A stretch of DNA of 25,779 nt from UBA1715 sp036752345 (lineage in GTDB: Bacteria > Bacteroidota > Bacteroidia > Bacteroidales > UBA1715), in contig DAIOSV010000034.1 of assembly GCA_036752345.1 (NCBI GenBank), positions 1 through 25,779 of the forward strand. Reading direction: 5' to 3'. Below, in pieces: positions 13,466-23,867 of this stretch. Position 1 is the first letter of the stretch. The number at the start of each line of letters is the position of its first letter. The position numbers and the translations under genes are program-made. Below the pieces are notes generated by a model that ran no database searches, was not told the origin of the DNA, and saw only the letters and a program-made list of their open reading frames with translations.

Positions 13466-14581
13466 ATGGTTATATTACTCACCTATTTGTTTGGTGCACT
13501 TTGTATCTCGTTTCTTTGCTCTGTTTTAGAAGCGGTATTAATGTCAACACCTCTTTCATTTATTACAGCAAAAGAAGAGGAAGGTGTAAAATCTGCAACT
13601 CTTTTCAAAAAATTAAAGCTTGACCCCGAAAGACCTTTAGAGGCAATTCTTACGTTCAATACCATTGCGCACACAGTGGGTGCTGCCGGCGTTGGTCAAA
13701 AAGGTTCTGAACTTTTCGGTAGCGAATGGTTTGGTCTTATTTCGGCAATTATGACATTGCTTATTCTTGTTCTCTCCGAAATTATCCCTAAAGTTATTGG
13801 AACTTCATACTGGCGAAATCTTACAGGCTTCACAGCATACACAATTAGATTTTTGATTGTGATTTTATACCCAATGGTGTTGATGCTCGACTTAATAAGT
13901 AAGATATTCACGCCCAAAGAAAGCGAAGCCGCAATCAGTCGCGAAGAGGTTTCTGCTATGGCAAATGTTGGTGAAGAAGAAGGTGTGATTGAAGAGAATG
14001 AGAATAAAATCATTCAAAACATCATGAAACTTGACAACATCAAGGCCGGTGATGTAATGACTCCGCGTGTGGTATCGGCTATTGCACGAGAATCAATGAC
14101 TTTGCGCGAGTTTTATGACAATGACGACTATTTGCATTTTTCGCGTATTCCGGTATATGCCGAATCTCCTGAATACATTACAGGCTACGTGCTTCGTAGC
14201 GATGCTTTGGAAGAACTTACTGAAGACCATTTCAATATGACGTTGGGAGAACTTCGTCGCGAGATTCCATTCTTCAACGAAGAACAATCTATCAGTGCAG
14301 TGTGGGAAGCGTTGTTGAAAGACAAATCGCAAATAGCCCTTATCATTGACGAATATGGTTGTTTCCAAGGTATTCTTACCCTTGAAGACATTATTGAAAC
14401 CATTTTTGGATTGGAAATTATTGACGAAAATGACGAAGTAAGCGATCTCCAGCAATATGCTCGCGAGCGATGGGAAAATCGTCAAAAACAGTACAAAAAC
14501 TTACGTACGTTGCCAATCAAGACATGTCCTAAAGAATCAGAGAAAGAAAACTCAGATACCGAGAAGGAAGAAAAGGAGTAA
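13466..14581 (+). CDS. CNNM/DUF21-CBS membrane protein (CorC/'hemolysin' family)
   Basis: Inner-membrane protein of the family linked to magnesium or cobalt efflux. The N-terminal DUF21/CNNM domain (about 1-150) has hydrophobic segments at the start (ILLTYLFGALCISFLCSVLEAVLMS), in the middle (LISAIMTLLILVLSEIIPKVIG) and at IRFLIVILYPMVLMLDLI. The Ser/Glu/Pro motifs LSEIIPKVIG and SVLEAVL are diagnostic. A cytoplasmic CBS pair follows: VMTPRVVSAI to YVLRSDALEEL, then ISAVWEALLKDKSQIALIIDEYGCFQGILTLEDIIETIFG. The protein stops soon after with a charged tail (KESEKENSDTEKEEKE) and lacks the C-terminal CorC_HlyC domain of longer relatives. 'Hemolysin' annotations for this family are misleading. 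Its stop is 2 nt from the end of the convergent kdsB. Confidence 0.88.
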   Translation: MVILLTYLFGALCISFLCSVLEAVLMSTPLSFITAKEEEGVKSATLFKKLKLDPERPLEAILTFNTIAHTVGAAGVGQKGSELFGSEWFGLISAIMTLLILVLSEIIPKVIGTSYWRNLTGFTAYTIRFLIVILYPMVLMLDLISKIFTPKESEAAISREEVSAMANVGEEEGVIEENENKIIQNIMKLDNIKAGDVMTPRVVSAIARESMTLREFYDNDDYLHFSRIPVYAESPEYITGYVLRSDALEELTEDHFNMTLGELRREIPFFNEEQSISAVWEALLKDKSQIALIIDEYGCFQGILTLEDIIETIFGLEIIDENDEVSDLQQYARERWENRQKQYKNLRTLPIKTCPKESEKENSDTEKEEKE

Positions 14582-14583
14582 AA

Positions 14584-15327
14584 CTAGAACGACTCCAAAA
14601 TTCTTCGCAAATCTTCGGGTGTATCTACACACTTATTTTCGTATGTAGTGACTGCTGTACTAATTCGGTAATTGTTTTCAACCCAACGAAGTTGTTCCAA
14701 ATTCTCAGCCTTTTCTAATGCAGATTGAGGCAATTTGGTTATAGCAAGCAAGACGTCACGCCGATATGCATAAATACCAATATGCTTGTAGTAGACGTTG
14801 TTTTTCACCCAATCTTCGGTATTCTTACAGTCACGCAAATATGGTATAGGCGAGCGACTGAAATATATAGCATGACCATCAGGGGCAATAGCAACCTTTG
14901 GTTTATTTGGGTTGAATAAATCTTCAGCTAACACTATTTTTTTAACCAACGTTGCAATATCGGTTGTTGGATCTTTCTCAAAAACACTAGTAAGTAATTG
15001 TATTTGCGTCGGTTTCAAAAAAGGTTCGTCGCCTTGCACATTTACAACCACTTCAAAGTCATTGCCATTAGGTATAGATTTAATGGCTTCTGCCAAACGG
15101 TCAGTACCCGTGGGGCAATTAGTTGAAGTCATTACACAATTGCCGCCAAAGGCTTTTACCCTTTGTTCTATGCGTGCATCATCAGTGGCTATCCAAACAT
15201 CGGGGCACGCTTTTTTTGCATTCTCATATACATGCTGAATCATAGGTTTACCCTGAATATCAGCCAACGGCTTTCCCGGAAATCGAGACGAACCGTATCG
15301 AGCAGGAATTATAATGATAGTTTTCAT
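14584..15327 (-). CDS. kdsB: CMP-KDO synthetase
   Basis: 3-deoxy-manno-octulosonate cytidylyltransferase; activates KDO with CTP for the lipopolysaccharide inner core. The N-terminal nucleotide-binding motif IIPARYGSSRFPGKPL (7-22), VYENAKKA, VWIATDD, GGNCVMTS, NCPTGTDRLAEA, VNVQGDEPF and KHIGIYAYRRDVL are all characteristic. At 247 residues it is full length. It is the clearest sign here of a Gram-negative LPS-bearing envelope. It appears to be a single-gene unit with its own -7 element at 15353-15360, and ends 2 nt from the convergent CNNM gene with no terminator between. Confidence 0.97.
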   Translation of the reverse strand: MKTIIIIPARYGSSRFPGKPLADIQGKPMIQHVYENAKKACPDVWIATDDARIEQRVKAFGGNCVMTSTNCPTGTDRLAEAIKSIPNGNDFEVVVNVQGDEPFLKPTQIQLLTSVFEKDPTTDIATLVKKIVLAEDLFNPNKPKVAIAPDGHAIYFSRSPIPYLRDCKNTEDWVKNNVYYKHIGIYAYRRDVLLAITKLPQSALEKAENLEQLRWVENNYRISTAVTTYENKCVDTPEDLRRILESF

Positions 15328-15352
15328 AATATTTTTAAGACACAGACTATTA

Positions 15353-15360
15353 CAAATGTA
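15353..15360 (-). promoter_or_regulatory. -7 element of kdsB
   Basis: TACATTTG on the minus strand matches TAnnTTTG; start about 20 nt before the kdsB ATG. No TTTG at 19 nt upstream. Confidence 0.55.
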
Positions 15361-15477
15361 TACTTTTATTGTGAGTAAATGATACTCGTTTTAAATTATT
15401 TTGAATCTTCCTCTCATAGTCTTGCATTCAAATCCGTTTTTATCACATTGGTACAAAGCGAGATACTCATTTTTTAT

Positions 15478-15485
15478 TATTTTTG
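15478..15485 (+). promoter_or_regulatory. -7 element of metH
   Basis: TATTTTTG matches TAnnTTTG; start near 15490, a 14-nt 5' UTR. That leaves no room for a cobalamin or SAM riboswitch from this promoter. No TTTG at 19 nt. Confidence 0.55.
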
Positions 15486-15503
15486 TCAAAAACAAAGTAA
15501 TAC

Positions 15504-19131
<3,628 letters not shown>

Positions 19132-19133
<2 letters not shown>

Positions 19134-19170
19134 AAAAACGACGTGTTAATTCGCTGTAATTAACACGTCG
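19132..19170 (-). terminator. Terminator of the VWA / secreted-protein operon
   Basis: CGACGTGTTAATT (19139-19151) and AATTAACACGTCG (19158-19170) form a perfect 13-bp stem with a 6-nt loop. In the minus-strand transcript it is followed directly by UUUUUUU (19138-19132), so it should end transcription coming from 19214-21491. On the plus strand there is no U-tract after the stem, so it is a poorer terminator for metH, whose stop codon overlaps the A-run. Confidence 0.85.
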
Positions 19171-19213
19171 CTACAAAAGATTATAGTTCGTCAAAGATTC
19201 TGACGCAATTCCT

Positions 19214-20071
19214 CTATTTTTTATGCGTAGCCAATGCTTTCCAATCGAAGATAGTCATTCCCTTGGGGTTTTTCGCATTGATTTTGTGATGATTGAAATA
19301 ATACAACGTGCCATCAGCGCCCATAAGAGCAACATACGCACGTCCCGGCACATCTTCTGCCTCAACTGGGCCAACGGTATGTACGAATAATGCATCTGCT
19401 TCGTTTCGGCGTATAATTTTCTCTAGTGTCATTTGGTCGGTAAACTCAACATTTGCAATAGGACACACAGCTTTAATTTCAGCTACTTCGTCAAAATCCT
19501 CGTTTTGTTCTTCTTTTAGCAAATAAATAGTTTTGCCTTCTATGCTACGTTTTTGGTGTGTATAGACAGCGAACTTTTTATCTCGCAATAATTTTGGATC
19601 TTCCGTAACAGCCTGCACATGCTGATTCATGAATGTTACAATTGCTGGGAATTGGTATGCTGCCTCATCATCATAGCTTTCATAGCAAAGTGGGAAAGAA
19701 CATACTTCCGGTAAATCATTTATGGTCTCATATTCTCCTCCAATGAGTAAGCTCATGAATGTGTACATTACCGAATCGTCATCTTCTTGGAACTGCACCG
19801 ACACTGGCGCAAGAAAGGCATTGTGAGGGTTATTTAATTCATCCGTAATATTATTATAGTAGATAAATTCAAACGGAGTTGCTGTCCAGTATTTCTCAAC
19901 AGCCCTGCGTATCTGAGAATTGTAATCGGTAAGCGGACTTTCGTATAACACTACGTACAACGTAGAATTTTTTAGCATATCATTAACCTCTTCCATTGTT
20001 GCCGTAGGACGTTGAGCCATTGTGGCAATGCTTGCTAAAACTGTTACTGCAAATACTAATATCTTTTTCAT
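19214..20071 (-). CDS. Secreted protein of unknown function
   Basis: 285 residues from the ATG at 20071, which starts a clear signal peptide (MKKILVFAVTVLASIATMAQ, cleavage after Gln). A longer reading frame from 20113 would put 14 unlikely residues before the signal. The mature protein is acidic and alternates short strands and helices, for example STLYVVLYESPLTDYNSQIRRAVEKYW and, near the end, GRAYVALMGADGTLYYFNHHKI. I recognise no domain and see no membrane segment, metal-binding motif or catalytic signature. It starts 16 nt after the VWA gene and is followed by a strong terminator, so the two form a two-gene operon, and it may act with the VWA protein in the periplasm or at the cell surface. 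Confidence 0.8.
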   Translation of the reverse strand: MKKILVFAVTVLASIATMAQRPTATMEEVNDMLKNSTLYVVLYESPLTDYNSQIRRAVEKYWTATPFEFIYYNNITDELNNPHNAFLAPVSVQFQEDDDSVMYTFMSLLIGGEYETINDLPEVCSFPLCYESYDDEAAYQFPAIVTFMNQHVQAVTEDPKLLRDKKFAVYTHQKRSIEGKTIYLLKEEQNEDFDEVAEIKAVCPIANVEFTDQMTLEKIIRRNEADALFVHTVGPVEAEDVPGRAYVALMGADGTLYYFNHHKINAKNPKGMTIFDWKALATHKK

Positions 20072-20087
20072 AGTTTTTAATTTTATA

Positions 20088-21491
20088 TCATTTTTGTAAC
20101 GAAATAAACACATTCCCTCCCGGTTTTATTTCAAACGACTTTGATACTGATTTTTCGGTATCTGTTTGGAATTTATCGCGCCAAATTACTACATATTTTC
20201 CAGGTTGAAGTGTCAATGCGTCATTTTTTCGACTATCGGCAGGCAAATACGTAACGAACTCCAAATCGGTATTTCTATCTATGTACACAGCACCTACGCC
20301 CAACTGTGGGCGAGTAAATGTAACATGTCCGGGTTGCAAAATTTTTATGGTTTTAACCTCATCAGGTTTTATTTCCACATCGTAAAAATACGTTCTCGGC
20401 ATAGTCAATATCTCTAAATCGTATTTACCGGCAATGTATTTTACTTTTTCGCTTACCTGCTGAACATTGAGTGTATTCATGTCGCCGCTCTGGCGCACAA
20501 TGGTTTCTATTGGAGTAGAAATGTTAAATCCGTATGGACGCTCTACAACCAAATAGCCTTGTGGAGCATCTATTCTTACAATAGTATGTTTTCCGGGTTC
20601 TAGGTTGATATTATCGGCATAGACCGGTGGCATGGTGTGAACTTTGATTTTATATGAAACCAACGGGTCAATAAACAAAATATCAGGTTCTCCGGGTTTG
20701 ATAACGGAATGCACGAAATTGTAATGAATAAAACCGGTAGAATTGTCGTAAAACGTCATAGGCACATCGGTTTCGTTCGGTTTTTTATATGCATCAAGCA
20801 AATATACTTGCAGCGGAGTACTTTCCATGGCCCGTTGCATAGCAAGATTCAATACCGGCAAAAAGTCCAACTCATTTTTGGCACTAAATACTTGTCCGGC
20901 ACAGTCAAATATTTTATTAAAATCAACCTCAGTTCCAACTCCAATAATGAAAGGTTTAAGGATTACGCCTTTTGCTTGCAATTCGCGAGAAATTGCACAA
21001 GGGTCTCCCTCGCATGCTTCTACACCATCGGTTATTAAGAAAATGATATTTCGTGCGCTCGAATCGGGAGGAAAATCTTTGGCTCCTTGCTCTATGGAAT
21101 AGGCAATAGGCGTAGTTCCGTTAGGGTTCAATGTAAGGATTTTATTGACAATTTCCGGCACATTATTTTTTCCGAACGGGACCTCCAAATGGCTGTCATT
21201 ACAGTCTTGTGGCGGAAATGGACTACGATTTCCATACACGCGTAACGCAATTTCTACATTTGGAATTTTTGAAACACTATCAATAAACGGAATCAAAATA
21301 CTCTTGGCCGCGTCCATTTTGGTATTGCGTTCCCAAATGCCCAACATACTATATGAGCCGTCAAAGATGAACAAGATTCTGGTCAACGGCATTACATTGG
21401 GCACTTCAGCAAGTTTCTGTGCTGTTGCCGGTTGCATCCCAACAATAAGCATTGAAACAAACAGGATTACTATATTTTTTAATTTCTTCAT
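20088..21491 (-). CDS. Secreted von Willebrand factor A domain protein
   Basis: 467 residues. A signal peptide (residues 1-25, ending PATAQ) is followed by a VWA domain (about 36-230) with an intact metal-ion-dependent adhesion site: DGSYS (44-48, the DxSxS motif), the Thr in NGTTPIAYS, and the Asp in FLITDGVEAC. VWA domains bind protein partners through a divalent cation. The second half (about 235-467) is beta-rich and repetitive in style (LEPGKHTIVRIDAP, LQPGKYVVIWRDK, IKPGGNVFISLQ), suggesting PEGA-like or carboxypeptidase-like beta modules; GDPCAIS and NIIFLITDG fit periplasmic VWA proteins. First gene of a two-gene operon whose promoter interleaves with that of the divergent methyltransferase gene. 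Ligand and role unknown. Confidence 0.9.
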   Translation of the reverse strand: MKKLKNIVILFVSMLIVGMQPATAQKLAEVPNVMPLTRILFIFDGSYSMLGIWERNTKMDAAKSILIPFIDSVSKIPNVEIALRVYGNRSPFPPQDCNDSHLEVPFGKNNVPEIVNKILTLNPNGTTPIAYSIEQGAKDFPPDSSARNIIFLITDGVEACEGDPCAISRELQAKGVILKPFIIGVGTEVDFNKIFDCAGQVFSAKNELDFLPVLNLAMQRAMESTPLQVYLLDAYKKPNETDVPMTFYDNSTGFIHYNFVHSVIKPGEPDILFIDPLVSYKIKVHTMPPVYADNINLEPGKHTIVRIDAPQGYLVVERPYGFNISTPIETIVRQSGDMNTLNVQQVSEKVKYIAGKYDLEILTMPRTYFYDVEIKPDEVKTIKILQPGHVTFTRPQLGVGAVYIDRNTDLEFVTYLPADSRKNDALTLQPGKYVVIWRDKFQTDTEKSVSKSFEIKPGGNVFISLQK

Positions 21492-21505
21492 ACAAATAGT
21501 TCATG

Positions 21506-21536
21506 CAAATATATGGTATTTGTTGATATGGAAAAA
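21506..21536 (-). promoter_or_regulatory. Promoter of the VWA operon
   Basis: On the minus strand TTTT (21536-21533), 19 nt, TATATTTG (21513-21506): perfect -7 and one mismatch in -33. Start near 21501, a 10-nt 5' UTR. Confidence 0.7.
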
Positions 21537-21549
21537 CAGATTATTTTTG
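21519..21549 (+). promoter_or_regulatory. Consensus promoter of the m5C methyltransferase gene
   Basis: TTTG (21519-21522), 19 nt, TATTTTTG (21542-21549): full consensus match. Start near 21554, an 11-nt 5' UTR. It interleaves with the divergent VWA promoter over 21519-21536. Confidence 0.85.
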
Positions 21550-21564
21550 TCTTCATAAAAATCA

Positions 21565-22938
21565 ATGGAAGATTCTCAATTACAGATATTCAAAGAATCC
21601 ATTGCATCGGTAACTGATGCTGATGCGCTTGTGGCTGCGCTACAAACGGAACGACAGACAAGCATTCGCATCAATCCAAAGAAAATGGGAGCACCGGCAT
21701 TGCCACGAATTCCCTGGAACCAGTATGGATTTTACTTGGAAAATCGTCCTCTTTTTACGTTAGATCCATTGTTTCATGCAGGAGCATATTATGTGCAAGA
21801 AGCATCATCAATGTTTCTTGAGCAAATTATTTCACCCCTAGCAACCCATCCTTTGAAGGTTTTAGATGTTTGTGCGGCGCCGGGAGGAAAGTCTACACTT
21901 GCTATTTCGCTATTACCCGAAGGGAGCCTTTTTGTTGCAAACGAAGTTATTCGCAGCAGAGCACAAATTCTCTCCGAAAACCTTATAAAATGGGGCTATA
22001 GCAACTGTATTGCTACCAACAACGACCCAAAAGATTTCAGTTTTCTCCGTGGTTTTTTTGACCTCATCATAGTAGATGCACCTTGTTCCGGCGAAGGGAT
22101 GTTTCGCAAAGATGCAAATGCCCTTCAAGAGTGGTCACCTGAAAATGTTGACCTGTGTAGCAAACGCCAACTGCGCATATTGTACGACATATGGGACTGT
22201 TTAGCGCCCGAAGGCATGCTCATTTACAGCACCTGCACCTTCAATGAGCGCGAAAATGAAGACGTGGTAGCACGTTTCATTTCGGAAAATAATGCATCGT
22301 GCAAACGAATAAATCTTGATGCGGAATGGAACATAACCGAGCGTGAGAAAAACGGCGCCATTTCGTATCGATTTTTCCCTCACCTAAGCAAAGGCGAAGG
22401 GTTTTCCGTTTCGGTTATTCAAAAACATGACGGTAGCGATTTTTCTCTTCCAAAGAAAACAACACCGCCACGCTGCTACACGCAAATTTCCGACAAGAAC
22501 GCACAAGCATATCAGTCTCTTGTTCAAGGAGATATGCAGTTTTTGCAAGACAAGAAAAACGAACTTTGGGCGTTTCCAAAATCACTCTATCCGCTGTTAG
22601 CTCACATTGCTTCAAACTGCACAATAGTGCACGCCGGAACGCCTGTTGCAGAAGTGATGGGAAACAAAAGCAACCCGCTTCCCGGACTGGCTTTTGCGCT
22701 CAATTATAACAAGGAGGCGTTTCCCTCGGTTGCTGTTGATTTAGAAACGGCTGTGCGCTATTTCAAGAAAGAGCCATTATCGCTCTCCGACGCACCAAAA
22801 GGCTGGTTACACCTAAGTTATAACGGTATTTCCATTGGGTTTGTAAAAAACATTGGCAACAGAGCCAACAACCCCTATCCATCGGAGTGGGCAATTAAAA
22901 TGACGATTGATTATACTAGATTGCAGCCTGCTTTTTAG
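21565..22938 (+). CDS. NOP2/RsmF-type RNA cytosine-C5 methyltransferase
   Basis: SAM-dependent enzyme of the RsmB/RsmF/NOP2 family that methylates cytosine C5 in rRNA or tRNA. The catalytic domain shows the SAM-binding VCAAPGGKS (102-110) and both cysteines: Cys174 in DAPCSGEGMF (product release) and Cys224 in YSTCTF (the nucleophile). YVQEASSM and RQLRILYDIWDCL are also family features. After about residue 290 comes a C-terminal RNA-binding part ending in GWLHLSYNGISIGFVKNIGNRANNPYPSEWAIK, as in RsmF-like proteins. The 457-residue length fits RsmF better than RsmB. The target cytosine cannot be read from sequence. The stop codon overlaps that of the convergent SpoU gene by 3 nt. Confidence 0.92.
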   Translation: MEDSQLQIFKESIASVTDADALVAALQTERQTSIRINPKKMGAPALPRIPWNQYGFYLENRPLFTLDPLFHAGAYYVQEASSMFLEQIISPLATHPLKVLDVCAAPGGKSTLAISLLPEGSLFVANEVIRSRAQILSENLIKWGYSNCIATNNDPKDFSFLRGFFDLIIVDAPCSGEGMFRKDANALQEWSPENVDLCSKRQLRILYDIWDCLAPEGMLIYSTCTFNERENEDVVARFISENNASCKRINLDAEWNITEREKNGAISYRFFPHLSKGEGFSVSVIQKHDGSDFSLPKKTTPPRCYTQISDKNAQAYQSLVQGDMQFLQDKKNELWAFPKSLYPLLAHIASNCTIVHAGTPVAEVMGNKSNPLPGLAFALNYNKEAFPSVAVDLETAVRYFKKEPLSLSDAPKGWLHLSYNGISIGFVKNIGNRANNPYPSEWAIKMTIDYTRLQPAF

Positions 22939-23486
22939 CTGAAACGCAACTGCCGAACGGCTTCCCACAAAACAATACCGCAGGTTACCGACACATTGAA
23001 CGAATGTTTTGTGCCGTACTGAGGAATTTCAAGACAAACGTCGCTCATTGCAATAGCTTCGTCAAGAACACCATGCACTTCGTTGCCAAACACGAACGCG
23101 TATTTTTTGTTTTTGTCCATCGCAAAATCTTGAAGCATGGTGCTTCCTTCTGCTTGTTCTACAGAAACAATCGTATATCCGGCGGCTTTGAGTTCTGCAA
23201 GCGCATCGGTTGTTTCTTTAAAGTATTTCCACGCTACCGACAATTGTGCACCAAGGGCAGTTTTCTGCAATTCCTTATTGGGCGGCACGCACGAAATTCC
23301 ACACAAATAAACCGACTCTATACGCAACGAGTCACCGGTGCGGAATGCCGAGCCTACATTGCTTGCGCTGCGAACATTGTCGAGCACCACCACTATTGGG
23401 TGTTTCTCCGACTGTTTGTATTCGTCAATAGAAATGCGATGTAATTCCTCCGAAACGAGTTTTCTATAGTTTGCGTTCAATGACAT
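22935..23486 (-). CDS. SpoU/TrmH-family RNA ribose methyltransferase
   Basis: 183-residue SPOUT enzyme that 2'-O-methylates RNA ribose. All three SPOUT motifs are visible: DNVRSASNVGSAFRTGD (36-52), FVFGNEVHGV (about 130-140), and the knot-forming IPQYGTKHSFNVSVTCGIVLWE near the C-terminus. It lacks the N-terminal RNA-binding extension of larger TrmH/RlmB proteins, as is usual for the short Bacteroidota versions; substrate (tRNA or rRNA) is unknown. Its start overlaps the preceding small secreted gene by 23 nt, with no later ATG that would keep motif 1, so translation is probably coupled. Last gene of the dxs operon. Confidence 0.92.
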   Translation of the reverse strand: MSLNANYRKLVSEELHRISIDEYKQSEKHPIVVVLDNVRSASNVGSAFRTGDSLRIESVYLCGISCVPPNKELQKTALGAQLSVAWKYFKETTDALAELKAAGYTIVSVEQAEGSTMLQDFAMDKNKKYAFVFGNEVHGVLDEAIAMSDVCLEIPQYGTKHSFNVSVTCGIVLWEAVRQLRFS

Positions 23487-23862
23487 ATGATTTCACTCTT
23501 ACTTTATCTGCACCGAAAATGTCAATAATGTATTTTCCATCGAATGTCCCTTTTATATCAAGGAAGATGACATTGTCGTCAAAATCGCGAGTGTACAGTT
23601 TGGTATAACCACGACGAAACACAAGATACATTCCTTTGGGATTTGTAGCCGTGAGACGAATTGCATTTGATTCGGGAACAACAATGCAGGTAAATTCGCA
23701 ATCGATACTGTCTTCTGAAAAAGACTCTGTGACCTGTATGGTACCTACCGGATTTCCTATTTCCAATTCGTCAGGGACAGGTATGTTTTCATCTCCTGTA
23801 ATTTGCGCTTGAGCTTGCACAGCAAGCAATACCAAGACCAATACTTCAAAAATCTTTTTCAT
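23464..23862 (-). CDS. Small secreted protein of unknown function
   Basis: 132 residues from the ATG at 23862, beginning with a signal peptide (MKKIFEVLVLVLLAVQAQAQ). An upstream in-frame GTG at 23883 lies inside dxs and would spoil the signal. The mature part looks like a single beta-sandwich: TIQVTESF, EFTCIVVPESNAIRLTATNP, MYLVFRRGYTKLYTRDF, NVIFLDIKG, GKYIIDIFGADKVRVKSYVI. It resembles in style the small periplasmic beta-sandwich proteins common in Bacteroidales, but I cannot assign a family. It starts 5 nt after the dxs stop and overlaps the SpoU gene by 23 nt, so it is embedded in a housekeeping operon. Confidence 0.8.
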   Translation of the reverse strand: MKKIFEVLVLVLLAVQAQAQITGDENIPVPDELEIGNPVGTIQVTESFSEDSIDCEFTCIVVPESNAIRLTATNPKGMYLVFRRGYTKLYTRDFDDNVIFLDIKGTFDGKYIIDIFGADKVRVKSYVIERKL

Positions 23863-23867
23863 AGCAA

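Noticed and set aside
15328..15503. Possible cobalamin or SAM riboswitch before metH
   Set aside because: The best promoter leaves about 14 nt of 5' UTR, and I see no B12-box-like or kink-turn-like conserved segment or terminator hairpin.
19189..19205. Second small stem CGTCA/TGACG near the metH terminator
   Set aside because: Only 5 bp with a 7-nt loop and no U-tract; likely chance.
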